A stretch of 64,000 bases of DNA from an uncultured Clostridia bacterium (lineage in GTDB: Bacteria > Bacillota > Limnochordia > Darwinibacteriales > DTU012), in the NCBI GenBank assembly GCA_900019385.1, contig FIZJ01000025.1, positions 1 through 64,000 on the forward strand, read 5' to 3'. The translations under genes were made by a program, and so were the position numbers. Below, in pieces: positions 37,743 through 47,714 of the stretch. The notes beneath the pieces were generated by a model. The model saw only the letters and a list, made by a program, of their open reading frames with translations. It was not told the origin of the DNA and ran no database searches. Position 1 is the first letter of the stretch; each line of letters starts with the position of its first letter.

Positions 37743-40072
37743 GGCGGAAATGGCTTTGGTTTGGATTGGGGCTGCTGGCAGTTTTCGCCGCGGGGCTGGC
37801 GGCGGCGCTGCTGGCGGTGCCGCTGCCGGAACCTTTGTTTGCCCAGGATTACAGTACGATCGTCCTGGATGAGCAGGGACGGATCTTGAGGGTGTTCCTC
37901 AACCAGAACCAGCAGTGGGCTTTGCCTGACGACGGAAGTGAAATCCCGTACAAACTGAAGACAGCTGTGGTCCACTATGAGGACAAGCGGTTCTATCAGC
38001 ATTTCGGCGTCGATCTGCTGGCTTTGGCGCGTGCTCTGTACCAGAATGCCGTGCACCGCCAGCGGGTGAGCGGCGCCAGCACCATCACCATGCAGGTCGC
38101 CCGGCTGATGCAGCCCAAGCCCCGCACGGTGAAGAGCAAACTGATCGAAATGGCCCAGGCAGTGAAGATAGAATGGAAATACAGCAAGGATGAGATCCTC
38201 AAACTGTATTTGCTCCACGCTCCCTACGGGAGCAACATCATCGGGTACCGGACGGCGTCGCTGCGCTATTTCGGCAAGGAACCTGAGAATTTGAGCTGGG
38301 CCGAAGCGGCCACCCTGGCGGTGCTGCCGAATAATCCGGCCAATGTCAACCCGATGCAGAACGCGGATCAGCTGAAGATCAAGCGGGATCAGCTGCTGCT
38401 GCGCCTGCGCCGTGCGGAAATCATCGATCAGGAGACATACGAACTGGCGGCGGCCGAACCTCTGCCTGAAAGCCAAATGCCCTTTCCACTTTCCGCGCCG
38501 CACCTGGCGGAGAGCCTTAAGCGGAGTGAGGATCAAGATATTATTACAACCACCATCGACAAGGACCTGCAGGATTGGGCCACGAAAGTGCTGCAGCGAT
38601 ATATTGCCGAATTGAGCAGGCACGGGATCAAAAACGGGGCGCTCTTGATCGCGGACACCGCCACCGGCGCGGTCAAGGCATATGTTGCCAGTCAGGACTA
38701 CTTCGACAACGACAACTTCGGCAAAATTGACGGCGTGCAGATGCGCCGCTCAGGGGGCTCAACCCTGAAACCATTCTTGTACGCATTGGCCATGGATGAG
38801 GGGCTGATCGGCCCCACGAGCGTCCTGCCGGATGCTCCGATAAGCTACGGCGGATACACACCTTACAATTCCGACCGCAGCTTCAACGGCATTGTCCGGG
38901 CAGGCACCGCCCTGATCCGGTCGTTGAACGCGCCGGCTGTGTATCTGTTGAACCAGTATGGTGTAAAAAACTTCTACGATTTCCTCAAAGCGGCAGGGCT
39001 CAAAGGTTTGACCAAAACCCACCAGGACTACGGCCTTTCTCTGGTGCTGGGCGGCTGTGAGGTGAGCCTTTGGGAACTGTGCGCGCTTTACCGCGGCCTG
39101 GGGACTCTTGGCCGTTTTACCGATCTGCATGTGCTTAAACTCCCCGAAGGGCAAGGACCTTCCGGGGATGCACAGCTGATCACACCGGGCAGTGCCTATT
39201 TGGTGCTGGAAATTCTGGCGGAAGTGGCCCGGCCCGGCCTGGAACACCACTGGCAGAATTATGCCTCAGGAGTACCGCTGGCGTGGAAAACGGGGACGAG
39301 TTACGGCAGCCGGGACGCCTGGGCGGCCGGGGTTTCGCCGCAGTGGACGGTTGCCGTCTGGGTGGGCAATTTCGACGGCAGCGAAGCGAAAGGTCTGACC
39401 GGAATCGATGCCGCGGCGCCGCTTTTGTTCCAAGTCTTCAACGGCTTGGACAAGAACCCGTACCAGCCCTGGTTTGCATGTCCGGAAGACGCTTTGGTTG
39501 AAATCGAAGTGTCGGCGGCCACGGGCTACCGTTTGAAAACCGAAGAGGGACAGCATACCGCCAAGACAGAAACGATCATGGTGCCGCAGGCTGCCAAGCC
39601 GCTGCGGTATTCGCCGTATGAACGGACAGTCTACCTGAACCTTGCGGAAACGATGCAAGTATGCTCCTTGTGCTGGGATCGGGATGACCTCAAGGCTGTT
39701 TTGCGGCTGGATTTCCCGCCGGAGATCAGAGCCTTGCTGAATACGGTTTCTCAAGGGCCGGCCCTGCCTCCCCACAACCCGGAGTGCCCCGCATCCAAAC
39801 AGCATAATCCTGTGAGCATCGCATATCCGCAGCCCAACAGCTATATATTCATACCCCGGGATGCTTCCGGGCAGTATCAGAGAATCAGCATGGAGGTACT
39901 CCACGCCGACCCCGGGGCCACCATTTTCTGGTATCTAGACGAGCAGTACCTTGGCGAAACCACCGGAGGCCACACCATCAATTTGGCCCCGGACACAGGC
40001 TGGCACCGCCTGTATGTGATCGACACCGCCGGTAACAGCCAAGCGGTGATCTTCTATGCCGAGCGAAGATAA
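37739..40072 (+). CDS. pbpC: Penicillin-binding protein 1C
   Basis: GT51 VVHYEDKRFYQHFGVDLLALARAL and GASTITMQVARLMQPKPRT; transpeptidase GGSTLKPFLYALAMDEG and KTGTSYGSRDAWAAG; BiPBP_C-like C-terminus. Confidence 0.95.
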   Translation: MRRKWLWFGLGLLAVFAAGLAAALLAVPLPEPLFAQDYSTIVLDEQGRILRVFLNQNQQWALPDDGSEIPYKLKTAVVHYEDKRFYQHFGVDLLALARALYQNAVHRQRVSGASTITMQVARLMQPKPRTVKSKLIEMAQAVKIEWKYSKDEILKLYLLHAPYGSNIIGYRTASLRYFGKEPENLSWAEAATLAVLPNNPANVNPMQNADQLKIKRDQLLLRLRRAEIIDQETYELAAAEPLPESQMPFPLSAPHLAESLKRSEDQDIITTTIDKDLQDWATKVLQRYIAELSRHGIKNGALLIADTATGAVKAYVASQDYFDNDNFGKIDGVQMRRSGGSTLKPFLYALAMDEGLIGPTSVLPDAPISYGGYTPYNSDRSFNGIVRAGTALIRSLNAPAVYLLNQYGVKNFYDFLKAAGLKGLTKTHQDYGLSLVLGGCEVSLWELCALYRGLGTLGRFTDLHVLKLPEGQGPSGDAQLITPGSAYLVLEILAEVARPGLEHHWQNYASGVPLAWKTGTSYGSRDAWAAGVSPQWTVAVWVGNFDGSEAKGLTGIDAAAPLLFQVFNGLDKNPYQPWFACPEDALVEIEVSAATGYRLKTEEGQHTAKTETIMVPQAAKPLRYSPYERTVYLNLAETMQVCSLCWDRDDLKAVLRLDFPPEIRALLNTVSQGPALPPHNPECPASKQHNPVSIAYPQPNSYIFIPRDASGQYQRISMEVLHADPGATIFWYLDEQYLGETTGGHTINLAPDTGWHRLYVIDTAGNSQAVIFYAERR

Positions 40073-40105
40073 GCGGCGAATGGCAAACAGGGATGGATGG
40101 AGTGA

Positions 40106-41632
40106 TTGACTGTGTCCAAATTCTTGATGGGCATCGATATCGGCACTTCCGCCTGCAAAGTGGCTGCCTTTGACCTTGAGGGCAGGGTGGTGGCCCAAGC
40201 CAGCGAACCCTACCATGTCCACCACTTGGGGCAAGGCTGGGTGGAGCAGGATCCGTTGGAGTGGTGGGAGAAAGTCTGCAGGGCAGTCCAGTCTGTCTTG
40301 GCCGCGCTCAAGTCTCAAGGGGCGGGTGCCGCCCAGATCAGCGCCATAGGCGTCGACGGCCAGAGTTGGTCCGCCATCCCCGTCGACGTTGAGGGGAACG
40401 TGCTGCACAACACTCCGAACTGGATGGACAGCAGGGCCAGTTCCATAGCCGAGCGGGTCAAAAGTGAAATCGGCAATGACCGGATTGCGGCTGTAAGCGG
40501 CAACAGCTTCGAGCCCACCTATTCCACCCCGAAGATCTTGTGGTTCAAGGAATACAGGCCTGAAATCTTCCGCCGGACAGACAAGTTCTTGCAGAGCAAC
40601 AGCTATGCCGTCTACCGGCTGACCGGCGAAATAACACAGGATTTGTCGCAGGGTTATGGGCTGCATGTGTTTAATATAAACACCGGCGCTTATGATTACC
40701 AGCTTTGCGACGAGCTGGGCATCCCCCCCGAGAAACTGCCGCCTGTCTATCCCTGCCATCAGGTTGTGGGCACGGTAACCTCCCAGGCTGCGGCCGAGAC
40801 CGGGTTAAGCCCCGGGACACCTGTTGTGGCCGGGGGCTTGGATGCAGCCTGCGGCACTTTGGGCGCCGGCGTCATCGCTCCAGGTGAAACCCAAGAGCAA
40901 GGAGGGCAGGCCGGGGGGATGAGCATCTGCATTGACCGCGCTTTAGCCCATCCCAAACTGATTTTAGGTTTTCATGTCGTTCCCGGGCTGTGGCTTTTGC
41001 AGGGGGGCACCGTCGGCGGTGGTGGCACCCTGAAATGGTTCAAAGAACAGCTGGGTGAGTACGAGACAGAGATGGAGAAACAGGGCGGCAGAACCGCCTT
41101 TGAGGTATTCAGCGAGCTGGCGGGGGCAGTCAAACCCGGCGCCGACGGGTTGGTGTTTCTGCCGTACATGGCCGGCGAGCGGTCCCCGCTTTGGGACGTT
41201 CACGCCAAGGGTGTTTTCTTCGGTTTAAGCTACGACAAGACCAAGGCGCATCTAATTCGGGCGATTATGGAAGGCTGCGCTTATGCGCTGCTCCACAATC
41301 TGGAAACTGCCGAGGAGGCAGGAGCCGCCGCCCAAGTCTTGAACGCCGTGGGCGGATCCGCCAACAGCGAGGTATGGACCCAGATCAAAGCCGATGTCAC
41401 CGGCAAAGTGTTTCAGGTGCCTTCCTCGGATACAGCCACTACCCTCGGGGCGGCAATCCTCGCCGGAGTGGGCGTGGGGGTATACCGGAGCTTCCAAGAG
41501 GCGGTGGCCAGGACAATCAGGATCAAGCGGACCCATCAGCCTGACGCGGCTAATCATCAGATTTACCGGCGGTATTATCAGCTTTATCGAGAACTCTACC
41601 AACAGCTGAAAGAGCTGATGCGGAAATATTAG
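40106..41632 (+). CDS. FGGY-family carbohydrate kinase
   Basis: FLMGIDIGTSACKVAAFDLEG; GWVEQDPLEWW; GLDAACGTLGAG; LNAVGGSANSEVWTQIKADVTGKVFQVP. Confidence 0.93.
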   Translation: MTVSKFLMGIDIGTSACKVAAFDLEGRVVAQASEPYHVHHLGQGWVEQDPLEWWEKVCRAVQSVLAALKSQGAGAAQISAIGVDGQSWSAIPVDVEGNVLHNTPNWMDSRASSIAERVKSEIGNDRIAAVSGNSFEPTYSTPKILWFKEYRPEIFRRTDKFLQSNSYAVYRLTGEITQDLSQGYGLHVFNINTGAYDYQLCDELGIPPEKLPPVYPCHQVVGTVTSQAAAETGLSPGTPVVAGGLDAACGTLGAGVIAPGETQEQGGQAGGMSICIDRALAHPKLILGFHVVPGLWLLQGGTVGGGGTLKWFKEQLGEYETEMEKQGGRTAFEVFSELAGAVKPGADGLVFLPYMAGERSPLWDVHAKGVFFGLSYDKTKAHLIRAIMEGCAYALLHNLETAEEAGAAAQVLNAVGGSANSEVWTQIKADVTGKVFQVPSSDTATTLGAAILAGVGVGVYRSFQEAVARTIRIKRTHQPDAANHQIYRRYYQLYRELYQQLKELMRKY

Positions 41633-41669
41633 TGTAAATATTAATATAATATATGCAAGGAGAAGAGTT

Positions 41670-42716
41670 ATGAAAGCAGCAGTACTGCACGGCAGAGAGG
41701 ATCTGCGTTATGAAGACTGGCCGACACCGGAACCAAAGGATGACGAGGTTCTGGTGAAGGTGAGAGCGGTAGGCATCTGCGGTTCGGACATCCCCCGGGT
41801 CTTGGGTGACGGGGCTCACTATTACCCCATCGTCTTGGGGCACGAGTTTTCGGGAGAGGTTGTGGCTGTAGGAAACGCTGTCCAGAGGACAGCTGTGGGC
41901 GCACGGGTGGCCGGCGTTCCTCTGATTCCCTGCCATAGGTGCGTCGACTGCCTTTTGGGCAACTACTCCCAGTGCCGGCATTACACATTTATCGGATCCC
42001 GCGTCCAGGGAGCCTTTGCCGAGTATGTGGCCCTGCCGGAGCGTAATGTGGTGCCGTTTGACGAGAGTGTGTCCTTCGAGCAGGGGGCTCTGTTTGAACC
42101 GGCGACCATTGGCCTGCACGGGCTGGAATGTGTCCAATTCCGCGGCGCGGCCGATGTGGCAATCCTCGGGGGAGGGACAATCGGGCTGTTCACGGCTGAG
42201 TGGGCGAAAATCTACGGCGCCAGGAGAGTCTTCGTCTTTGATATCGATGATGACCGCCTGGCTTTGGCCAAAAGGCTCGGAGTCGATCAAACCTTCAACA
42301 CTCTATCCCCTGATTTCAAGGAAGAGGCAATGGCGGCCACATCCGGGCGGGGGTTCGGTTATGTCTTCGAAACGGCAGGTGTGGACATTACCATGAAGCT
42401 CGCCTTTGAGCTGGCGGGAAACAAAGCCCAAATCTGCTTTATCGGCACTCCCACCAAGGAGTTGGTTTTCGATCCCAAGCTGTTCGAACAGATGAACCGC
42501 AAAGAGTTTGTCCTCACCGGTTCCTGGATGTCTTACAGCGCGCCGTTCCCCGGCAAGGAGTGGGAACTGACCGCTCACTTTTTCAGGACCGGCCAGCTTA
42601 AATACGACGAGGCCATGATATTTAAGAAATTCCCTTTGAGCCAGGCGGCGGAGGCTTTCGCTATGTATAAGACACCGGGAGCCGTCAAGGGGAAGATTCT
42701 CTTGGTCAATGACTAA
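41670..42716 (+). CDS. Zinc-dependent polyol dehydrogenase, galactitol-1-phosphate 5-dehydrogenase-like
   Basis: GICGSDIPRVLGDGAHYYPIVLGHEFSGEVVAVG; PLIPCHRCVDCLLGNYSQCRHYTFIGSR. Confidence 0.88.
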   Translation: MKAAVLHGREDLRYEDWPTPEPKDDEVLVKVRAVGICGSDIPRVLGDGAHYYPIVLGHEFSGEVVAVGNAVQRTAVGARVAGVPLIPCHRCVDCLLGNYSQCRHYTFIGSRVQGAFAEYVALPERNVVPFDESVSFEQGALFEPATIGLHGLECVQFRGAADVAILGGGTIGLFTAEWAKIYGARRVFVFDIDDDRLALAKRLGVDQTFNTLSPDFKEEAMAATSGRGFGYVFETAGVDITMKLAFELAGNKAQICFIGTPTKELVFDPKLFEQMNRKEFVLTGSWMSYSAPFPGKEWELTAHFFRTGQLKYDEAMIFKKFPLSQAAEAFAMYKTPGAVKGKILLVND

Positions 42717-42741
42717 GCCAGCAAAAATGGGGGTGTGAATC

Positions 42742-44064
42742 GTGAATCCGCTGCAGCAGTTGGCTGCCAAATATAAAGAGGGTAAGAAAGTCGGGATGTA
42801 TTCAGCGTGTACCGCCAACGAACTGGTGATCGAGGCCTGCCTGGAACGGGCCAAGAAAGATCAGGCCTACGTATTGATCGAAGCCACAGCCAACCAGGTG
42901 AACCAGTACGGCGGCTACAGCGGCATGACTCCCAAGGATTTCCGGGACTATGTTTACAGAATAGCCGCCCGAGTAGGCTTTCCTGAGCGATATGTCATTC
43001 TCGGCGGGGATCACCTGGGCCCGCTGACCTTCAGCCATCTCCCGGCCGAACAGGCGATGGAGGAAGCAAAAGAGCTCATCAGGCAGTTCGCGGCCGCTGG
43101 GTTTGCCAAGATCCACATCGACACCAGCATGCGCCTGGGCGGTGATGATCCAAACCAGAAGCTGGCTACCGGCCTGATTGCCCAAAGAGGAGCTGCTCTG
43201 GCTCAGGCGGCGGAAGCGGCGTTTGCCGAGTTTAAAGCTTCAAACCCCGGCGCTGTCGCTCCAGTGTATGTGATCGGCAGCGAAGTCCCCATCCCCGGCG
43301 GCAGCCAGGAGCACGAAGACCAAGTGCAGGTCACCAAAGCCTCAGATTTTCAAGAAACAGTCGCCGCCTATCAGGACGCATTCGCAGCCGCAGGCCTGGA
43401 CAGCGCCTGGGAGCGTGTGATCGCCGTGGTAGTCCAGCCGGGCGTGGAATTCGGCGACGAAACGGTCCATCCATACGACAGGGCAGCCGCCGCTGAGCTC
43501 AGCAAGGCGCTGGCGGCATATCCCAACCTGGTCTTCGAAGGCCATTCGACGGATTACCAGACGCCGCTGCATCTGCGGCAGATGGTGGAAGATGGAGTCG
43601 TTTTCCTCAAGGTGGGCCCGGCGCTCACTTTTGCCCTGCGGGAAGGGCTGTTTGCCTTGAGCATGATTGAATCGGAACTTTTGGGGCACTCAGGCCGGCC
43701 GCTGGCAAAGTTTCCCGAAGTCTTGGAGGCGGCGATGCTTGCCAACCCCAAAGACTGGCAGAAACACTATCACGGTGATGAGCACAGGCTCCGTCTGGCG
43801 CGGAAATACAGCTTTTCTGACCGCTGCCGCTACTATCTGCCTCAGAAACAGGTCAAAGCAGCCGTTGACCTGTTGTTCGCCAACCTGGCGGAAGTGGAGA
43901 TTCCCCTGGGCTTGTTGAGCCAATTCATGCCCATGCAGTACACCAAGGTCCGCAGCGGCGAATTGGCCAATCATCCTCGGGAACTGGCGAAAGACCGGGT
44001 TGTCAACTGCGTTGAAGAGTACTTGTGGGCTGCTGGAATCTTACCATGGGTGAAGGAGGAATAA
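42742..44064 (+). CDS. GatZ/KbaZ family protein (class II tagatose-bisphosphate aldolase non-catalytic subunit family, or tagatose-6-P 4-epimerase)
   Basis: VLIEATANQVNQYGGYSGMTPKDFRDYVY; ILGGDHLGPLTF; KIHIDTSMRLGGDDPN; EGHSTDYQTPLHLRQMVEDGVVFLKVGPALTFALREGLFAL. Confidence 0.92.
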   Translation: MNPLQQLAAKYKEGKKVGMYSACTANELVIEACLERAKKDQAYVLIEATANQVNQYGGYSGMTPKDFRDYVYRIAARVGFPERYVILGGDHLGPLTFSHLPAEQAMEEAKELIRQFAAAGFAKIHIDTSMRLGGDDPNQKLATGLIAQRGAALAQAAEAAFAEFKASNPGAVAPVYVIGSEVPIPGGSQEHEDQVQVTKASDFQETVAAYQDAFAAAGLDSAWERVIAVVVQPGVEFGDETVHPYDRAAAAELSKALAAYPNLVFEGHSTDYQTPLHLRQMVEDGVVFLKVGPALTFALREGLFALSMIESELLGHSGRPLAKFPEVLEAAMLANPKDWQKHYHGDEHRLRLARKYSFSDRCRYYLPQKQVKAAVDLLFANLAEVEIPLGLLSQFMPMQYTKVRSGELANHPRELAKDRVVNCVEEYLWAAGILPWVKEE

Positions 44065-44065
44065 C

Positions 44066-45055
44066 ATGGAGCGAGTCAATCCTGAGCTTGTACCGCAAAA
44101 GACTTTGTACACCGGCGCCAGAATGCCGGGGATTGGTTTGGGCACCTTTGGTTCCGACCGCTATCCCGGTGAGGAGATCGCCGAAGCAGTGGTGGGAGCT
44201 GTCGCAGCCGGCTATCGGTTGATCGACTGTGCCGCCGTCTACGGCAACGAGCATTTGATCGGGCCGAAGATTGCCGAAGCCATGGACAAGTACAATGTCA
44301 AGCGGGAAGAACTGTTCATCATTTCCAAACTCTGGAACGACATGCACGGCGACGGGGATGTCTTGATTTCCGTGGCCAAGACTTTGAAAGATCTGCGGTT
44401 GGAATACCTCGATCTGTACCTGATCCATTGGCCGTTCCCCAACTACCATCCGCCGGGGGCTCCGCCCGATTACCGCGATCCCCGGTCAAAGCCCTACATC
44501 CATGAAAATTACATGCGTACCTGGCGCCAGATGGAACGGCTGGTGGACATGGGCCTGGTCAGGCACATCGGCACTTCGAACATGACGGTGTCAAAACTGA
44601 AACTGCTGCTGCGGGACGCCCGCATCAAACCGGCGGCCAATGAGATGGAGCTGCATCCCCATTTCCAACAGCCGGAACTGTTCCAGTTCTGCCTGGACAA
44701 CAACATCGTACCCATCGGCTACTGCCCGCTGGGATCACCCAACCGCCCGGAGCGGGACCGGACACCGCAGGACACAGTAGTGCTCGAGGATCCGGTGATC
44801 GTGGAGATTGCCGAGCGGCATAACATCCATCCAGCCCATGTCTGCCTCAAGTGGGCGGTGCAAAGAGGGCAGGTGCCTATTCCTTTCTCCACCAACCCGA
44901 AGAATTACATCAGCAACCTTAAGACAGTGACCGAGGATCCGTTGACAGACGAAGAGATGGAAGCGATCAAGGGAATCGACAAGAACTGCCGCTTGATCAA
45001 AGGCCAGGTCTTTCTGTGGGAAGGAGCGGACAGCTGGGAGGATCTTTGGGAATAA
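44066..45055 (+). CDS. Aldo/keto reductase
   Basis: MPGIGLGTFGSDRYPGEEIAEAVVGAVAAGYRLIDCAAVYGNE; YLDLYLIHWPF; HPHFQQPELFQFC. Confidence 0.95.
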   Translation: MERVNPELVPQKTLYTGARMPGIGLGTFGSDRYPGEEIAEAVVGAVAAGYRLIDCAAVYGNEHLIGPKIAEAMDKYNVKREELFIISKLWNDMHGDGDVLISVAKTLKDLRLEYLDLYLIHWPFPNYHPPGAPPDYRDPRSKPYIHENYMRTWRQMERLVDMGLVRHIGTSNMTVSKLKLLLRDARIKPAANEMELHPHFQQPELFQFCLDNNIVPIGYCPLGSPNRPERDRTPQDTVVLEDPVIVEIAERHNIHPAHVCLKWAVQRGQVPIPFSTNPKNYISNLKTVTEDPLTDEEMEAIKGIDKNCRLIKGQVFLWEGADSWEDLWE

Positions 45056-45130
45056 AAATGACGGTGATGTCCTATCGCCAATCTCCGGGAGGCGCGTATG
45101 CTGTAGTAACAAGCAGGAAAGGAGCTGGAC

Positions 45131-45748
45131 ATGATCGTGCGACAGACAGTTCAGCAAATACCTCCGCCGCCTCCACCATTTTGCACTGGGTTTTATTATA
45201 CAGTCGTGCCCGGAGATTCCATGTTTGTGATCGCCAATCGTTTCGGGGTCCCTCTTTCGGCCCTGATCGCGGCCAACCCGCAGATTACCAATCCCAACCT
45301 GATTTTCCCAGGACAGGTGATCTGTATCCCCGGCGCCCAGATTCCGACGATAGAGTGCTGCATGCTGTTGTTTAGGACGGCCAATGTTCCGGTGCTGCCA
45401 GAGGCGGAAGCCGCCGGTGTGGTCAGGGTGTTTCAAGCGCCGAACCGGAACGGGAATGTGCTGGCGGCCACTATCGGCCTGCCGCCGCCGTCGGTCTTGG
45501 GTGGAAACATCTACGTGGCGTGGATCAGGCGCCAAGGTGCCCAGCCGATTCCGTTTCAGCTGCTCCAGACTGGCCCGGTGGCGATTGAGCCTGGTGTATG
45601 GGTAGGCGCCATCACGTTTGGCCCTGGAGAACAGTTCGCACCATTTCAGGACATCGTTGTCACGGCGGAATTGGGATTCCCGGTCACCAACCCGAACCTG
45701 AACCGGATCGCGTTGATCGGCACATTCACCCAGTGCCGGCCCCAGTAA
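45131..45748 (+). CDS. LysM-domain protein
   Basis: YTVVPGDSMFVIANRFGVPLSALIAANPQITNPNLIFPGQVICIPG. Confidence 0.9.
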   Translation: MIVRQTVQQIPPPPPPFCTGFYYTVVPGDSMFVIANRFGVPLSALIAANPQITNPNLIFPGQVICIPGAQIPTIECCMLLFRTANVPVLPEAEAAGVVRVFQAPNRNGNVLAATIGLPPPSVLGGNIYVAWIRRQGAQPIPFQLLQTGPVAIEPGVWVGAITFGPGEQFAPFQDIVVTAELGFPVTNPNLNRIALIGTFTQCRPQ

Positions 45749-45779
45749 TGCAGGAATATTGTCGAGAAAAGGGGGCGGA

Positions 45780-45801
45780 GGCAGTGAAAGATGTCACTGC
45801 C
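45780..45801. terminator. Hairpin between convergent LysM and AraC genes
   Basis: GGCAGTGA-AAGATG-TCACTGCC. Confidence 0.5.
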
Positions 45802-46651
45802 CCCGTTCCCTTGTCTTTTTCTTGTATTTGTTGGGCGAGACGCCCACAATATTTTTGAACGCTCGGAAGAAGGTGGAATAGTCGCTGTAGCCGACCTGAG
45901 CCGCCACTTCGGTGGCGGACTGCCCTTCGGCGAGCATCTCTTTGGCCTTCATGATTCTTTTGTAGGATATATACTCCAGGATTGAGAATCCAGTATTCTG
46001 CCTGAAAATATGGCAGAGATGGTATTTGTTGATGAAAAACGCCATCTCCAGTTCGTCCAGGGTTATTCTTTGATTGAGGTTTTCGTTGATGTAGGCGAGA
46101 ATGGCATTGATCTTCGCGTTGGGCACACCCAGCGTCTCATCGCCCCGGTACTTGTCATGAAAGACCTGGTTGACAGCGGCCAACATCTGAATCAGTGTGG
46201 CCTTGATCATGGCGTTGTCTATTGGGGTGCCGCCTTTGGCGTAGCGGTGCATTGCCTCGATATAGCTGTCGATCTTGTAGGCGCGGACATCCTCCGCGTT
46301 TATTTTATTGTTGTGCCCTGGTTTGCGGTTTTCAAAAACGGCAAGAGGGTTGAAACCGTCGATTTGCAGCCCGAGGATGAATTCGGGCTTGAATTGGATG
46401 AATTTGCGTTCATAAGGTTCGTCGGAGTAAAAGATGATCTTGTGCAGCTCTCGAGTGTTGGTGAAAACAAGATCCCCCGGCTCCATCCTGTAGGTTTGTC
46501 CCTCGATGTGGTAAGTGGCGTCGCCGGAGACGAAGTAGAGCATTTCATAGGATCTGTGCATGTGAATGTCAAAGCCCTCTGGATTCGCCGTGACGGAATG
46601 ATAGAACGAGAAGGCAGGCCCAATTTCATAATAAAAGCGATCAGGATTCAT
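45794..46651 (-). CDS. AraC-family transcriptional regulator
   Basis: cupin-like N-terminus (HMHRSYEMLYFVSG); C-terminal double HTH NKYHLCHIFRQNTGFSILEYISYKRIMKAKEML...VGYSDYSTFFRAFKNIVGVSPNKYK; start at ATG 46651. Confidence 0.93.
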   Translation of the reverse strand: MNPDRFYYEIGPAFSFYHSVTANPEGFDIHMHRSYEMLYFVSGDATYHIEGQTYRMEPGDLVFTNTRELHKIIFYSDEPYERKFIQFKPEFILGLQIDGFNPLAVFENRKPGHNNKINAEDVRAYKIDSYIEAMHRYAKGGTPIDNAMIKATLIQMLAAVNQVFHDKYRGDETLGVPNAKINAILAYINENLNQRITLDELEMAFFINKYHLCHIFRQNTGFSILEYISYKRIMKAKEMLAEGQSATEVAAQVGYSDYSTFFRAFKNIVGVSPNKYKKKTRERGQ

Positions 46652-46894
46652 AAAAATCCCCCTCATACTCTTAGGTACACCATAGCACAAGAAACGCAAT
46701 GTTTCAAGGGAGGGTAGGTTGAAGGGTCTAGGCAGCTGGAGCGCCTGCAGGAAGGGAATTAATGTCTTTATGATGAAGAATGGATATACCCCGGCGGGGG
46801 TGTGCTATGGACATGTGCTTGAATAATATGATACAATGAAGTCACTTTACAGCACGGTTCCATTAAATCTGACAAGGAAAGGCAGGGATTGGTA

Positions 46895-47704
46895 TTGACA
46901 AAGAAGCTGACCTTGTACGGGTTTAATAACCTGACAAAATCTCTCAGTTTCAATATCTACGACATCTGCTACGCAGAAACTGACCAGGATCAAAGGGAAT
47001 ACATCGAGTACATCGATGAGCAGTACAACTCCGAGCGGTTGACCGAGATTTTGTGCAGGGTTACGGATATCATTGGGGCACACGTGCTGAATATCTCCAA
47101 ACAGGACTATGAGCCGCAAGGCGCGTCGGTCAATCTCTTGGTCGCGGAAGAGCCCCTGTCTCCAGGACAAGTGGATAAAAGCTGCAATCAAGGCATCTTG
47201 GACCCATGCTTGCTGAAGCGGGACACGATCCATGCCCATCTTGACAAAAGCCACATTACTGTCCACACTTATCCCGAATACCATCCCGAGCACCTGATTT
47301 CCACCTTCCGGGTGGACATCGATGTCGCGACCTGTGGGAGAATCTCGCCGCTGAATGCTTTGAACTTCCTGATCAACAGCTTCGACTCGGATATTATCAC
47401 CATAGACTACAAAGTGCGCGGCTTCACCCGCAACATTGAAGGCGGGAAATGCTTCATCGATCACCAGATCCAGTCGATTCAGAGCTTCATCGATCCCGAG
47501 ATCCTGAAAGAATACGTGGCGGTTGACCTCAATCTTTATCAAAGCAACACTTTCCACACCAAAATGATGGTGAAAGAGATAGTGCTGGAGGAATACCTGT
47601 TCAACCAAGATGTGAGCGAGATCCCTGCCGAGAAGCAGCAGCAGATTGTGGAGATGCTGGAAAAAGAGATGGTCGAGATTTTCCACGGCATGAATATTTA
47701 CTGA
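46895..47704 (+). CDS. speD: S-adenosylmethionine decarboxylase proenzyme (long, E. coli type)
   Basis: DKSHITVHTYPEYHPEHLISTFRVDIDVATCGRISPLNALNFLI; TTG start. Confidence 0.93.
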   Translation: MTKKLTLYGFNNLTKSLSFNIYDICYAETDQDQREYIEYIDEQYNSERLTEILCRVTDIIGAHVLNISKQDYEPQGASVNLLVAEEPLSPGQVDKSCNQGILDPCLLKRDTIHAHLDKSHITVHTYPEYHPEHLISTFRVDIDVATCGRISPLNALNFLINSFDSDIITIDYKVRGFTRNIEGGKCFIDHQIQSIQSFIDPEILKEYVAVDLNLYQSNTFHTKMMVKEIVLEEYLFNQDVSEIPAEKQQQIVEMLEKEMVEIFHGMNIY

Positions 47705-47714
47705 GGTGCGGCAG

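Noticed and set aside
37694-38623. 309-aa minus-strand ORF
   Set aside because: Antisense to pbpC; no motif support.
39935-40759. 274-aa minus-strand ORF
   Set aside because: Antisense across pbpC and the FGGY kinase; shadow ORF.
46780-46850. GC hairpin TATACCCC-GGC-GGGGGTG upstream of speD considered as a riboswitch
   Set aside because: Too short and lacks any recognisable SAM/SAH aptamer elements; probably local structure near the promoter.
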